Positions 1-9,904 of a stretch of DNA of 64,000 nucleotides are shown piece by piece. The DNA lies in contig NZ_QGDB01000003.1 in assembly GCF_003149535.1 (NCBI RefSeq), positions 186,001 through 250,000 of the forward strand. The letters are read 5' to 3'. Source of the DNA: Falsochrobactrum shanghaiense. Lineage in GTDB: Bacteria; Pseudomonadota; Alphaproteobacteria; Rhizobiales; Rhizobiaceae. Each line of letters begins with the position of its first letter. The first letter of the stretch is position 1. Below the pieces are notes generated by a model. That model saw nothing but the letters and a program-made list of their open reading frames with translations, was not told the DNA's origin and ran no database searches. A program made the translations under genes and the position numbers.

Positions 1-771
<771 letters not shown>

Positions 772-782
772 TCCCATCAGAT

Positions 783-887
783 AAAGCGTGTCGCGATCTT
801 TCAGATTCGCTCCTTACGCTTTAAGTTTTTGTTTTAACGCATGTCGTTATCCCGAAACCGGTTCCCACTTTCGGGCGACATGCTTTA
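783..887 (+). repeat. Bru-RS-like palindromic repeat, copy 1 (full length)
   Basis: A 105-bp element begins AAAGCGTGTCGCGATC and ends CGACATGCTTTA. Its right half folds into a stem in which GCATGTCG pairs with CGACATGC and CCCGAAA with TTTCGGG. Near-identical copies occur at 27661-27765 (inverted) and 30888-30992, and a half copy at 48307-48368. Size, palindromic character and intergenic location fit the Bru-RS1/Bru-RS2 elements described in Brucella; the assignment rests on memory of that family, not on a search. Confidence 0.85.
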
Positions 888-896
888 GCCTTTTCG

Positions 897-926
897 AAAA
901 TGGCGGCTTTATAAGCCGCCATTTTT
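897..926. terminator. Bidirectional hairpin terminator
   Basis: AAAATGGCGGCTT and AAGCCGCCATTTTT form a stem with A and T tracts on either side, so it can terminate transcription from both directions. It lies between eno (plus) and the DUF2165 gene (minus), whose stops face each other. Confidence 0.8.
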
Positions 927-943
927 GTTTTCAGCCACGGATT

Positions 944-1459
944 TTATTCGGCAGGCTCGTGATGCAGCATCAGGATCACCAGAGCCATCATGCAGGGCAG
1001 GGAATAAAGCAATGCACCCAGTTGCGTGCTGAGGGGATTTTCCTTTGCCTGCCAGGCCATGAACCAATCGCCTGCGACAACCATAAAGCCGATGCCCCAT
1101 ACCAGAATTGCGCAAAGCGCGCCCAGCATGGCCCAGGCCTTGCCGCGAGCAAATTCCCGATAGCTGCTGCCGAAGCTCAGGAGCATCTTGAGAATACCGA
1201 TGGAGGCCAGAATTCCGGCCAGTGTTTCGGTGGCTGTAATGATTCCCAGTCCCAGATATGGTGCCCAGCCTGCTGTTATGGCGCGCCATGTGAGCGCCGG
1301 ATTACCATAAGTGTCATGCATGGAAAGCAGCGGGGCGACGGCATTCTGCGCTGTGCCAGAGAAATCCGCAGTATTGTTGAGAAAACTGAATAATCCCCAT
1401 AATGCCGGAAATAGTGCCATTATGATACATGCCAGGCGTTTTACGATAATATCGTTCAT
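944..1459 (-). CDS. DUF2165-family small integral membrane protein
   Basis: A 171-residue protein with about four hydrophobic segments: roughly residues 8-28, a middle pair around 60-95, one near 108-130 and one near 145-165. The pattern and motifs such as the N-terminal ALFPALWGLFSFLNN stretch resemble the DUF2165 family of predicted inner-membrane proteins, whose function is unknown. It is a single-gene unit converging on eno, with a shared terminator between them. The upstream region is strikingly AT-rich, unlike the rest of the window. No enzymatic motif was recognised. Family assignment is from memory of the sequence pattern, so moderately sure. Confidence 0.75.
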   Translation of the reverse strand: MNDIIVKRLACIIMALFPALWGLFSFLNNTADFSGTAQNAVAPLLSMHDTYGNPALTWRAITAGWAPYLGLGIITATETLAGILASIGILKMLLSFGSSYREFARGKAWAMLGALCAILVWGIGFMVVAGDWFMAWQAKENPLSTQLGALLYSLPCMMALVILMLHHEPAE

Positions 1460-1785
1460 TGTTTCACCTCAATTATTTTAAGTAATGAATAGATATTGGA
1501 CTGCATTAATTAATAATCATTATATCTGTTTTATTTTTTACTTTGAATAATTTTATCATATAAGCATATTATTATATTACCGCAGGGCAGCTTGCCGTGG
1601 GTCGTAATAAGTAGCCGTTTCTGCTGCTTTTTCAGGAAGGTCGGCTATGCGGGCGGAAGGATTTTTTCCTTTCAGTCCAGTCGCGGTAAGCCTCTGTTAA
1701 GTAAAGTAATGCTTGATGTGGGGAGCTGGATTGACGGCTTTTGCGGGAATCGGGGCTGTATGAAATGTCCTCAAAGGAAACCGAA
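1460..1785. other. AT-rich intergenic region between DUF2165 gene and ftsB
   Basis: A 326-bp gap. Bases about 1470-1580 are very AT-rich with many TTATT/AATAAT runs and stand out from the GC-rich surroundings. It must carry the promoter of the minus-strand DUF2165 gene and probably that of ftsB. No RNA gene or convincing ORF was seen; overlapping small ORFs on both strands lack family features. Confidence 0.5.
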
Positions 1786-2115
1786 ATGTGGACCAGACAG
1801 AAACGTAAATCCATTCGCGGGCGCTTTGTCCTGCCTGTCCTGACGATTGCGTTTCTGAGCTATTTTGGCTTTCACGCCTATCATGGTGAATTCGGACTAT
1901 ATTCACGCATCCAGCTCGAAGAACAAAAAAGCCTTCTGACGCAGCAGCTTGAGAAAATTACCGCCGAGCGTGCGGCGATGGAAAAGCGAGTCGCACTTTT
2001 GCGCGATGGCTCCATCGAGAAAGACATGCTTGACGAGCAGGCCCGCAGAGGGCTTAATCTCTCCCATCCTGATGAAATGACGATAATCATTTCACGGGAA
2101 GACAGATCAAATTAA
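1786..2115 (+). CDS. ftsB: Septum formation initiator family protein FtsB/DivIC
   Basis: A 109-residue bitopic protein with a basic N-terminus (MWTRQKRKSIRGR), one transmembrane helix at about 14-31, and a predicted coiled coil at about 45-80 (EEQKSLLTQQLEKITAERAAMEKRV). This is the FtsB/DivIC layout; FtsB links FtsL and FtsQ in the divisome at the inner-membrane/periplasm face. A longer reading from a TTG at 1741 exists, but the ATG at 1786 has AAAGGA about 8 nt upstream and gives the normal family length. The position between eno and pdhA is the classic alphaproteobacterial one. Confidence 0.9.
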   Translation: MWTRQKRKSIRGRFVLPVLTIAFLSYFGFHAYHGEFGLYSRIQLEEQKSLLTQQLEKITAERAAMEKRVALLRDGSIEKDMLDEQARRGLNLSHPDEMTIIISREDRSN

Positions 2116-2252
2116 CTGAAATCCAGTTAATTGTCTTTTTATGGTGTGTTTTTAAGGACTTGATGGCATAGCAGCTATGCTCTCCGTGCATATTGTATCT
2201 TGTCACATGGCTGTATAACGTCACAATAGAACGACAATCTAGGGAGCGAGAT

Positions 2253-3293
2253 ATGGCACCGAGGGCAAAAAGGGCGCCTGCTGGCAAAACGCAGACGTCT
2301 TCCGTTAATGCACCCAAGGCACCTGCGCCTGCGAATTTTGACAAGCAGCAGGAACTGGACGCTTATCGTGAAATGTTGTTGATCCGGCGATTTGAAGAAA
2401 AGGCCGGTCAGCTTTATGGCATGGGTTTCATCGGCGGCTTCTGTCACCTCTATATCGGCCAGGAAGCCGTTGTGGTTGGGATGCAGATGGCGCTGAAGGA
2501 AGGTGATCAGGTCATCACGTCCTATCGCGATCACGGTCACATGCTGGCAACCGGCATGGAAGCGCGCGGCGTCATGGCCGAATTGACCGGCCGCCGTGGA
2601 GGTTACTCCAAGGGCAAGGGCGGCTCCATGCACATGTTCTCCAAGGAAAAGGGTTTCTATGGCGGGCATGGCATCGTGGGTGCGCAGGTTCCGCTTGGAG
2701 CAGGTCTTGCCTTCGCCAACAAATATCGCGGCAATGACAATGTTTCATTGACCTATTTCGGCGATGGCGCAGCCAATCAGGGCCAGGTTTACGAAAGCTT
2801 CAACATGGCATCGCTGTGGAAGCTTCCGGTGATCTTCATCATCGAAAATAACCGCTATGCCATGGGTACATCGGTTTCGCGTTCGTCTGCTGAGACTGAC
2901 TTTTCCAAGCGCGGGGTGTCCTTCAATATTCCGGGGATTCAAGTTGACGGCATGGATGTGCGCGCCGTCAATGCCGCTGGCGAGTTCGCAGTCGACTGGG
3001 CGCGCTCCGGCAAGGGACCGCTGATTCTCGAAATGCTCACCTATCGCTATCGCGGCCACTCCATGTCCGACCCGGCGAAGTATCGCACCAAGGAAGAAGT
3101 GCAGAAGATGCGCTCGGAGCATGACCCGATCGAGCAGGTCAAGCAACGTCTGGTCGAAAAGGGCTGGGCCACCGAAGAAGAGCTGAAAGAGATCGACAAG
3201 CAGGTGCGCGACATTGTCGCCGATGCAGCCGATTTCGCTCAAAACGATCCGGAGCCGGATGTTTCCGAACTCTATACGGATATTCTGCTCTAA
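2253..3293 (+). CDS. pdhA: Pyruvate dehydrogenase E1 component, alpha subunit
   Basis: E1-alpha and PdhB form the thiamine-diphosphate decarboxylase that passes acetyl groups from pyruvate to the E2 lipoyl arm. The 346-aa protein has an alanine/proline-rich N-terminal tail (1-30), and the ThDP-binding motif from GDGAANQG (170-177) to ENN (198-200). The phosphorylation-loop-like YRGHSMSDP lies at 266-274. The start at 2253 follows AGGGAGCGAG; an upstream in-frame ATG at 2193 would add 20 unconserved-looking residues and lacks such a ribosome site. pdhB starts 18 bp downstream, so the genes form an operon. Confidence 0.97.
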   Translation: MAPRAKRAPAGKTQTSSVNAPKAPAPANFDKQQELDAYREMLLIRRFEEKAGQLYGMGFIGGFCHLYIGQEAVVVGMQMALKEGDQVITSYRDHGHMLATGMEARGVMAELTGRRGGYSKGKGGSMHMFSKEKGFYGGHGIVGAQVPLGAGLAFANKYRGNDNVSLTYFGDGAANQGQVYESFNMASLWKLPVIFIIENNRYAMGTSVSRSSAETDFSKRGVSFNIPGIQVDGMDVRAVNAAGEFAVDWARSGKGPLILEMLTYRYRGHSMSDPAKYRTKEEVQKMRSEHDPIEQVKQRLVEKGWATEEELKEIDKQVRDIVADAADFAQNDPEPDVSELYTDILL

Positions 3294-3311
3294 TTCGGGA
3301 AAGGTGTTGTC

Positions 3312-4700
3312 ATGCCCGTAGAAATTCTCATGCCCGCCCTTTCTCCGACGATGGAAGAGGGCAAACTGTCCAAATGGCTTAAACAGGAAGGCGACAAGGT
3401 TGTCTCCGGAGATGTGATCGCCGAGATCGAAACCGACAAGGCGACGATGGAAGTCGAAGCTGTCGATGAAGGCACGATCGGCAAGATCCTTGTCGAGGAA
3501 GGCACGGAAGGCGTGAAGGTCAATACGCCGATTGCCGTGCTGCTTGGCGATGGCGAAAGTGCGGACGATATTTCGTCTGCGCCCGCTGCTAAAGCCGAAG
3601 CGCCCAAGGAAGAAGTGAAGGAAGAGCCCAAGGCCGAAGAAAAGAAGGCCGACAGCGTTCCCGCTGCTCCCAAGGTGGAAGTTGCTTCCGATCCCGATAT
3701 TCCGGCTGGCACGGAAATGGTTTCGACGACGGTGCGGGAAGCGCTGCGCGATGCCATGGCCGAAGAAATGCGCCGTGATGAAGACGTCTTCGTCATGGGC
3801 GAGGAGGTCGCCGAATATCAGGGTGCTTACAAGATCACCCAAGGCTTGCTGGACGAATTCGGTCCGCGCCGCGTCGTGGATACGCCGATCACTGAACACG
3901 GCTTTGCCGGTGTGGGTGTCGGTGCGGCAATGGCGGGTCTTAAGCCAATCGTTGAGTTCATGACTTTCAACTTCGCCATGCAGGCGATTGACCAGATCGT
4001 CAATTCGGCGGCCAAGACGCTCTATATGTCGGGTGGCCAGATGGGCGCGCCGATGGTGTTCCGTGGGCCGTCGGGTGCGGCTGCGCGCGTGGCTGCACAG
4101 CATTCGCAGTGCTATGCCGCATGGTACAGCCATATTCCGGGGCTGAAAGTGGTCATGCCTTACACGGCTGCTGACGCCAAGGGGCTTCTTAAGGCGGCGA
4201 TCCGCGATCCGAATCCGGTTATTTTCCTTGAAAACGAAATTCTCTATGGTCATCATTTCGATGTACCCAAGCTCGATGATTTCGTGCTGCCGATCGGCAA
4301 GGCGCGTATTCACAAGCAGGGCAAGGATGCGACCATCGTTTCATTCGGCATCGGCATGACTTATGCCGTAAAGGCTGCGGAAGAACTGGCGGGGCAGGGC
4401 ATCGATGTGGAAATCATCGACCTGCGCACCATTCGCCCGATGGATATTCCAACGGTTGTCGAATCGGTCAAGAAGACCGGTCGTCTGGTGACGGTGGAAG
4501 AAGGCTTCCCGCAGTCGTCTGTCGGCACTGAAATCGCCACGCGCGTCATGCAGCAGGCGTTCGATTATCTCGATGCGCCGATCCTGACCATTGCTGGCAA
4601 GGACGTGCCGATGCCTTATGCGGCAAATCTCGAAAAGCTTGCTTTGCCGACAGTTGCAGAAGTGGTGGAAGCGGTGAAAGCCGTGACCTACACCGCCTGA
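3312..4700 (+). CDS. pdhB: Pyruvate dehydrogenase E1 beta subunit with N-terminal lipoyl domain
   Basis: 462 residues, longer than a plain E1-beta (~330), because residues 1-80 are a lipoyl domain with the modifiable lysine in ETDKATMEV (K43). An acidic/Ala-Lys linker (~85-135) follows, then the E1-beta transketolase-like domain beginning near [15 protein letters not shown]. The E1-beta part contains [17 protein letters not shown] and the C-terminal transketolase domain. The lipoyl domain is almost the same as that of the adjacent pdhC. Lipoylated E1-beta is known from several alphaproteobacteria, so this is lineage-typical rather than a local fusion. Confidence 0.97.
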   Translation: MPVEILMPALSPTMEEGKLSKWLKQEGDKVVSGDVIAEIETDKATMEVEAVDEGTIGKILVEEGTEGVKVNTPIAVLLGDGESADDISSAPAAKAEAPKEEVKEEPKAEEKKADSVPAAPKVEVASDPDIPAGTEMVSTTVREALRDAMAEEMRRDEDVFVMGEEVAEYQGAYKITQGLLDEFGPRRVVDTPITEHGFAGVGVGAAMAGLKPIVEFMTFNFAMQAIDQIVNSAAKTLYMSGGQMGAPMVFRGPSGAAARVAAQHSQCYAAWYSHIPGLKVVMPYTAADAKGLLKAAIRDPNPVIFLENEILYGHHFDVPKLDDFVLPIGKARIHKQGKDATIVSFGIGMTYAVKAAEELAGQGIDVEIIDLRTIRPMDIPTVVESVKKTGRLVTVEEGFPQSSVGTEIATRVMQQAFDYLDAPILTIAGKDVPMPYAANLEKLALPTVAEVVEAVKAVTYTA

Positions 4701-4713
4701 GGAGGAACGGGAC

Positions 4714-6072
4714 ATGCCGATAAATATCACCATGCCTGCGCTTTCTCCGACGATGGAAGAAGGCAATCTGGCCAAATGGCTGGTCAAGGAAGGCGACAAG
4801 GTTTCATCGGGCGATGTAATCGCCGAGATTGAAACCGACAAGGCAACGATGGAAGTCGAAGCCGTCGATGAAGGCACTGTCGCCAAAATCGTCGTTCCGG
4901 CTGGTACGGAAGGCGTCAAGGTGAATGCGCTGATCGCCATTCTCGCCGAAGAAGGCGAGGATGTGGCGGAAGCGGCCCAAGGTGCTGAGAAGGCTGCTGC
5001 GGCTGCGCCAAAAGCGGAAGCAAAAGCCGAAGCTCCCAAGGAAGAGCCCAAGAAGGAAGCTGTACCTGCTGCGGCACCGGCTCCAGCCTCCACCAAAAGC
5101 GAAGAGCCCGTCGCAGCACCGGCGGCAGGCAAGGGCGAACGCGTTTTCTCGTCGCCGCTTGCACGCCGCATCGCCAAGGACGCGGGCATCGATATTGCAG
5201 CCGTCAAAGGCTCCGGTCCGCGTGGGCGTGTCGTGCAACGCGATGTCGAGGCAGCTATTGCATCGGGTGGCGCAAAGGCTGCTGCCCCGCAAACGGCTTC
5301 TGCAGCGCCTGCACCCAAGCCGATGTCCGACGATGCCGTTCTCAAGCTGTTTGAGGAAGGCTCCTACGAGATCGTGCCGCATGACGGTATGCGCAAGACC
5401 ATCGCGCGCCGTCTGGTGGAATCGAAGCAGAGCGTTCCGCATTTCTATCTGACGATCGATTGCGAATTGGATGCACTTCTGGCCCTGCGTTCGCAGATCA
5501 ATGCCGCCGCACCAATGGTCAAGACGGAAAAGGGCGAAAGCCCGGCCTACAAGCTTTCCGTCAACGATCTGGTCATCAAGGCGACGGCGCTGGCATTGCG
5601 CGATATACCCGATGCCAATGTCTCGTGGACCGAAGGCGGCATGATCCGGCACAAGCATTCGGATGTCGGCGTTGCCGTTTCCATTCCGAACGGTCTGATT
5701 ACGCCGATCGTTCGCCATGCGGACACCAAAACACTGTCAGCCATCTCGAACGAGATGAAAGACCTCGCCAAGCGCGCGCGTGATCGCAAGCTCAAGCCTG
5801 AAGAATATCAGGGTGGATCGACAGCCGTGTCCAATCTTGGCATGTTCGGTGTCAAGGACTTCGCCGCGATCATCAATCCGCCACATGCGACGATTTTCGC
5901 AATCGGTGCGGGCGAACAGCGCGCCGTGGTCAAGAATGGCGAGATCAAGGTGGCGACGGTCATGTCGGTCACGCTTTCCACCGACCATCGTGCGGTCGAT
6001 GGCGCACTGGCCGCCGAGCTTGCTCAGGCATTCAAGCGCCACATCGAAAACCCGATGGGCATGCTGGTCTGA
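4714..6072 (+). CDS. pdhC: Dihydrolipoamide acetyltransferase (PDH E2)
   Basis: E2 forms the core of the PDH complex and transfers acetyl from lipoyl-lysine to CoA. The 452-aa protein has one lipoyl domain (1-80, K43), an Ala/Pro/Lys-rich linker (~85-140), a peripheral subunit-binding domain (143-182, [13 protein letters not shown]) and a second linker. The catalytic domain runs from ~215 to the end, with the active-site motif DHRAVDG (His425, Asp429). GAGGAACGGG precedes the start by a few bases, 13 bp after pdhB. A single lipoyl domain on E2 pairs with the one on E1-beta. Also called aceF. Confidence 0.97.
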   Translation: MPINITMPALSPTMEEGNLAKWLVKEGDKVSSGDVIAEIETDKATMEVEAVDEGTVAKIVVPAGTEGVKVNALIAILAEEGEDVAEAAQGAEKAAAAAPKAEAKAEAPKEEPKKEAVPAAAPAPASTKSEEPVAAPAAGKGERVFSSPLARRIAKDAGIDIAAVKGSGPRGRVVQRDVEAAIASGGAKAAAPQTASAAPAPKPMSDDAVLKLFEEGSYEIVPHDGMRKTIARRLVESKQSVPHFYLTIDCELDALLALRSQINAAAPMVKTEKGESPAYKLSVNDLVIKATALALRDIPDANVSWTEGGMIRHKHSDVGVAVSIPNGLITPIVRHADTKTLSAISNEMKDLAKRARDRKLKPEEYQGGSTAVSNLGMFGVKDFAAIINPPHATIFAIGAGEQRAVVKNGEIKVATVMSVTLSTDHRAVDGALAAELAQAFKRHIENPMGMLV

Positions 6073-6132
6073 TGGGAAAAGCCGCGCTGCATAGCGCGGC
6101 GTTTCCATCTTTCAGGAACAAGGCAGGATAAT

Positions 6133-7596
6133 ATGGCCGACATCTACGACGTTATTGTTATTGGTTCGGGACCGGGCGGTTATGTGACCGCCATTCGCGC
6201 AGCGCAGCTTGGCCTCAAGACGGCGATTGTCGAACGTGAGCATTTAGGCGGCATTTGCCTCAATTGGGGCTGTATTCCGACCAAGGCACTGTTGCGTTCG
6301 GCGGAAGTGCTGCATCTGGGCGAAAATGCCAAGGATTACGGCCTGATGCTGGAAGGCTCGATCAAGGCCGATGTGAAAGCTGTCGTGCAGCGTTCGCGCG
6401 GCGTGTCGGCGCGCCTGAATGGCGGCGTCGCCTTCCTGATGAAGAAGAACAAAATCGACGTGATCTGGGGCGAAGCCAAGCTCGTCAAGGGTGCTTCCGG
6501 CTCCAATCCGGCGGAAATCGCCGTCTCGAAATCATCCAAGGAGCCAATGCAGCCACAGAACCCGGTGCCCAAGGGCGTTCTGGGCGAGGGCAGCTATAAG
6601 GCCAGGCACATCATCGTTGCCACAGGCGCGCGCCCGCGTTCGCTGCCGGGTATCGAGCCTGATGGCAAGCTGATCTGGACCTATTTTGAAGCCATGGTGC
6701 CGCCTGCGCTGCCGAAATCCATGCTGGTCATGGGGTCGGGCGCAATCGGTATCGAATTCGCTTCCTTCTATAATGCCATGGGCGTCGATGTAACGGTTGT
6801 CGAACTGATGCCGCAGATCATGCCGGTGGAAGATGCGGAGATTTCCGCTTTCGCGCGAAAGCGCCTTGAAAAGCTCGGCCTCAAGATCATCACCGAAGCC
6901 AAGGTCACGAAGGTCGAGAAGGGCAAGGATTCCGTTACCGCCCATATCGAAACCAAGGGCGGCAAGGTGGAAAAACTCACCGTCGACCGCATGATTTCGG
7001 CTGTCGGCGTACAGGGCAATATTGAAAATCTCGGCCTTGAGGCACTTGGCGTCAAGACTGATCGCGGTTGCGTTGTCATTGACGGCTATGGCAAGACCAA
7101 TGTCGAAGGCATTTATGCGATTGGTGACGTTGCCGGACCTCCGATGCTCGCTCACAAGGCGGAGCATGAAGGCACGATCTGCGTGGAAAAAATTGCCGGA
7201 TTGCCGAATGTCCATCCGCTTGACAAGAGCATGATTCCGGGCTGCACTTATTGCAACCCGCAGGTAGCATCGGTTGGCTTGACCGAAGCCAGGGCCAAGG
7301 AACAGGGGCTGGATATTCGTGTTGGCCGTTACTCCTTCTCGGCGAATGGCAAGGCGATTGCGCTGGGCGAAGATCAGGGGCTGGTCAAGACGATCTTCGA
7401 CAAGAAGACCGGACAGCTGCTTGGCGCGCATATGGTTGGCGCCGAAGTCACCGAACTCATTCAGGGCTTCGTCGTGGCGATGAACCTTGAGACGACGGAA
7501 GAAGAACTGATGCATTCGGTCTTCCCGCATCCGACCCTTTCCGAAATGATGAAGGAAAGCGTTCTGGATGCCTATGGCCGGGTCATCAATGCCTGA
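6133..7596 (+). CDS. lpdA: Dihydrolipoamide dehydrogenase (E3)
   Basis: Flavoprotein that reoxidises the dihydrolipoyl groups of the PDH complex with NAD+. 487 residues: FAD-binding GSGPGGYVTAIRAAQLG at 11-27, redox-active disulfide Cys42/Cys47 in GGICLNWGCIPTKAL, a second NAD-binding Rossmann motif (GSGAIGIEFASF), and the C-terminal dimer-interface HPHPTLSE with the catalytic His near 466. It is slightly longer than the ~465-475 aa norm because of a Lys/Pro-rich insertion around residues 136-157. Sixty bp after pdhC and preceded by AAGGCAGG, it completes the operon. Confidence 0.97.
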   Translation: MADIYDVIVIGSGPGGYVTAIRAAQLGLKTAIVEREHLGGICLNWGCIPTKALLRSAEVLHLGENAKDYGLMLEGSIKADVKAVVQRSRGVSARLNGGVAFLMKKNKIDVIWGEAKLVKGASGSNPAEIAVSKSSKEPMQPQNPVPKGVLGEGSYKARHIIVATGARPRSLPGIEPDGKLIWTYFEAMVPPALPKSMLVMGSGAIGIEFASFYNAMGVDVTVVELMPQIMPVEDAEISAFARKRLEKLGLKIITEAKVTKVEKGKDSVTAHIETKGGKVEKLTVDRMISAVGVQGNIENLGLEALGVKTDRGCVVIDGYGKTNVEGIYAIGDVAGPPMLAHKAEHEGTICVEKIAGLPNVHPLDKSMIPGCTYCNPQVASVGLTEARAKEQGLDIRVGRYSFSANGKAIALGEDQGLVKTIFDKKTGQLLGAHMVGAEVTELIQGFVVAMNLETTEEELMHSVFPHPTLSEMMKESVLDAYGRVINA

Positions 7597-7663
7597 TACA
7601 TAAAGGAGAGGCCATATTCCGCTGATCGAGAATGGAGGACCGTGGCGGCGCGCCGCCTGGCCC

Positions 7664-7879
7664 ATGATCAAATGGTGTACAGTTGGCGGGCTGGTGCTCG
7701 GTTTTTTTACCGGCACCTTGAGCCTTCTTGGCGGAAACACCATATCGGTCAACGGATTGGCGCTTTCGGGCTGGCAAGGCGTCTGGATGGTGACGCTGGC
7801 GCTGGGAATCGCCGGACTGGCGTTTGGTCTCATTTGGGCTTTGGTATTCAAGGCGCTGGGACAGGCCGCGCGGCGATGA
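7664..7879 (+). CDS. Small conserved-looking membrane protein between lpdA and lipA
   Basis: A 71-residue protein with two hydrophobic segments (about 4-25 and 36-62) and a basic C-terminal QAARR, so it is probably an inner-membrane protein. I do not recognise a family. The ATG at 7664 has no obvious ribosome site. The frame stays open upstream to a TAA at 7601, and AAGGAG at 7603-7608 lies 7 nt before an in-frame ATT at 7616, which would give 16 more residues ending WRRAAWP. It sits in the same direction between lpdA and lipA, suggesting co-transcription with lpdA. Confidence 0.6.
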   Translation: MIKWCTVGGLVLGFFTGTLSLLGGNTISVNGLALSGWQGVWMVTLALGIAGLAFGLIWALVFKALGQAARR

Positions 7880-7895
7880 GCGACAATCGCTCAAG

Positions 7896-7924
7896 TTGAC
7901 AGGGTCGGGGCTAGGGATTAGGAC
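7896..7924 (+). promoter_or_regulatory. Possible promoter for lipA
   Basis: TTGACA at 7896-7901, a 17-bp spacer and TAGGAC at 7919-7924. The -35 is a perfect consensus while the -10 matches only 3 of 6. It lies 65 bp before the lipA ATG and just after a small hairpin (GAGCGA/TCGCTC) at the end of the preceding gene. Confidence 0.35.
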
Positions 7925-7988
7925 CAGACCAAATTAGGAGCAATTCAGGTCCATCAATGAGGATGCTCCCGGATAGGCAGGAAACAGC

Positions 7989-8957
7989 ATGGTTACAGTT
8001 CTTGATACGGTCAACCAGAGCGCGCGTCTAAGGCACCCGGAAAAGGCGCATCGCCCCGATAATGTGGTGTTGAAGAAGCCGGACTGGATTCGCGTCAAGG
8101 CTCCTGTTTCGCGTGGCTATGCAGAGACACGCGACATTGTCCGCTCCAACAAGCTGGTCACTGTCTGCGAGGAAGCTGGCTGTCCGAATATTGGCGAGTG
8201 CTGGGAAAAGAAGCACGCTACTTTCATGATTATGGGCGAGATTTGCACGCGCGCCTGCGCATTTTGCAATGTCTCAACCGGCATTCCTACAGCGCTCGAT
8301 CCCAATGAGCCGGAAAATGTCGCCAAGGCGGTCAAGCAGATGGGCCTGACCCATGTGGTTATCACTTCCGTCGACCGCGATGATCTGGCGGATGGCGGTG
8401 CGCAGCATTTTGCGGATGTCATCCATGCGATCCGCGCCGCCACGCCCAAAACCACCATTGAAATTCTTACGCCGGATTTCCTGCGCAAGGAAGGCGCGCT
8501 CGAAATCGTGGTCAAAGCGCGTCCCGATGTGTTCAACCACAATCTGGAAACAGTGCCGTCCAAATATCTTAAAGTGCGCCCCGGAGCGCGCTATTTCCAT
8601 TCGATCCGGCTTTTGCAGCGGGTGAAGGAATTGGACCCGACGATCTTCACCAAATCCGGCATCATGGTGGGCCTGGGCGAGGAGCGGAACGAAATTCTCC
8701 AGCTTATGGACGATCTGCGTTCGGCGGATGTGGATTTCATGACCATCGGCCAATATCTCCAGCCGACACGCAAGCATCACCCGGTTATCCGCTTCGTGAC
8801 GCCGGACGAGTTCAAGTCGTTCGAGACCATTGGCCGGACCAAGGGCTTCCTTCTGGTAGCTTCCAGTCCGCTGACGCGCTCTTCGCACCATGCCGGTGAC
8901 GATTTCGCCAAGCTCAAGGCCGCGCGCGAAGCGCAGATCGCAATCCGGGCTTCGTAA
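7989..8957 (+). CDS. lipA: Lipoyl synthase
   Basis: Radical SAM enzyme that inserts two sulfurs into octanoyl groups on lipoyl domains such as those of PdhB and PdhC encoded just upstream. The 322-aa protein shows the auxiliary cluster cysteines Cys60, Cys65 and Cys71 ([12 protein letters not shown]), the radical SAM CxxxCxxC at Cys86, Cys90 and Cys93 (CTRACAFC), and the C-terminal RSS motif ([11 protein letters not shown]). Length is normal for the family. The next gene begins 3 bp after the stop, so the two are translated from one message. Confidence 0.98.
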   Translation: MVTVLDTVNQSARLRHPEKAHRPDNVVLKKPDWIRVKAPVSRGYAETRDIVRSNKLVTVCEEAGCPNIGECWEKKHATFMIMGEICTRACAFCNVSTGIPTALDPNEPENVAKAVKQMGLTHVVITSVDRDDLADGGAQHFADVIHAIRAATPKTTIEILTPDFLRKEGALEIVVKARPDVFNHNLETVPSKYLKVRPGARYFHSIRLLQRVKELDPTIFTKSGIMVGLGEERNEILQLMDDLRSADVDFMTIGQYLQPTRKHHPVIRFVTPDEFKSFETIGRTKGFLLVASSPLTRSSHHAGDDFAKLKAAREAQIAIRAS

Positions 8958-8960
8958 CAT

Positions 8961-9416
8961 ATGCCGCAATTTACGACCGTCAGGCGGGTGCAGCACCGGG
9001 CCGAACAAATGTTCGCCCTTGTGGCGGATGTCGAAAAATATCCGCTTTTCCTGCCCATGTGCGAGGCGCTGACCATCCGCACGCGCAAGGAGCGGGGCGA
9101 AAAGGCACTGCTGATTGCCGATATGACGGTTGGTTATAAGCTCATCCGCGAAACCTTCACCAGTCAGGTGCTGCTGAGCCCGTCGCATAATGTCATCGAC
9201 GTGAAATATCTCGATGGGCCATTTCGTTATCTCGACAATCGATGGACATTCATTTCCGTCGGCAACGGTTCGGAATGCGACGTCGAGTTTTTTATCGATT
9301 ATGAATTCAAAAGCCGGACGCTCGGACTGGTGATGGGAACCATGTTCGATCTGGCGTTCAAGAAATTTTCTGAAGCCTTTGAAAAGCGCGCCGATCAGAT
9401 TTACGGCGTGGCCTGA
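8961..9416 (+). CDS. COQ10/RatA-family START-domain protein
   Basis: 151 residues matching the polyketide cyclase/START fold of the RatA/COQ10 group: RRVQHRAEQMFALVADVEKYPLFLP at the N-terminus, a central FRYLDNRWTF, and a C-terminal amphipathic helix (FDLAFKKFSEAFEKRADQIYG). Eukaryotic COQ10 binds ubiquinone and supports respiration; E. coli RatA was described as a toxin inhibiting 70S assembly. Which applies here cannot be told, and no antitoxin (RatB-like) gene adjoins it. It follows lipA by 3 bp, a common alphaproteobacterial pair. The stop converges on the minus-strand cinA-like gene with 2 bp between. Confidence 0.85.
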   Translation: MPQFTTVRRVQHRAEQMFALVADVEKYPLFLPMCEALTIRTRKERGEKALLIADMTVGYKLIRETFTSQVLLSPSHNVIDVKYLDGPFRYLDNRWTFISVGNGSECDVEFFIDYEFKSRTLGLVMGTMFDLAFKKFSEAFEKRADQIYGVA

Positions 9417-9418
9417 TT

Positions 9419-9904
9419 TCAGGCACTTAAAATTTCAAGTGTAAGATCCAGCGCCGCAAGCACGGTTGCGTGGCGTATTTCAGAACGGGTCTTTTCGCCG
9501 AAACGGTATTCCCGGTGCAACGTTGGATGATCTGTGCGAGCGCTGGCGATATGGACGAGACCAACGGGTTTCTGCGCTGAACCGCCGCCCGGACCGGCAA
9601 TCCCGGTTACCGCGATACTGACGCCCGCGCGAGAATGCGCGAGAGCGCCTTCAGCCATGGCAATAGCTACTTCTTTCGAAACTGCGCCTTTTTCAGCGAT
9701 CAGTTCGGCTGATACGCCGATCATCTGGTTTTTGGCTTCGTTGGAATAGGTGACGAAGCCGCGGTCGACGACATCGGATGATCCGGCAATGTCTGTCAAA
9801 GCGGCTGCAATAAGCCCGCCGGTACACGATTCAGCGGTTGCGATCATCAGGCCGCGACTGCGGCAGGCTTCAAGAACCTGAATGGATTTTTCTTCCGCGA
9901 TCAT
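9419..9904 (-). CDS. CinA C-terminal family protein (nicotinamide-nucleotide amidase, PncC-like)
   Basis: 161 residues corresponding to the stand-alone CinA C-terminal domain. Family motifs are [21 protein letters not shown] near 23-43, [15 protein letters not shown], and the glycine-rich [19 protein letters not shown]. In E. coli PncC this domain deamidates nicotinamide mononucleotide in NAD recycling. There is no N-terminal molybdopterin-like domain, so the full CinA is absent. Its start overlaps the stop of ispDF by 4 bp (ATGA), so it is the downstream gene of that minus-strand operon. Confidence 0.93.
   Translation of the reverse strand: MIAEEKSIQVLEACRSRGLMIATAESCTGGLIAAALTDIAGSSDVVDRGFVTYSNEAKNQMIGVSAELIAEKGAVSKEVAIAMAEGALAHSRAGVSIAVTGIAGPGGGSAQKPVGLVHIASARTDHPTLHREYRFGEKTRSEIRHATVLAALDLTLEILSA

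Noticed and set aside
788-1393. 201-codon plus-strand ORF starting in the repeat, and a similar 132-codon minus-strand ORF at 27362-27760
   Set aside because: Both begin inside copies of the palindromic repeat, which explains their shared first ~30 residues. One runs antisense to the DUF2165 gene, the other antisense to hupB. No protein features are visible.
8961-9416. RatA toxin-antitoxin locus
   Set aside because: The START-domain protein resembles RatA, but no RatB-like partner is adjacent and the gene is coupled to lipA. A COQ10-like role is at least as likely.
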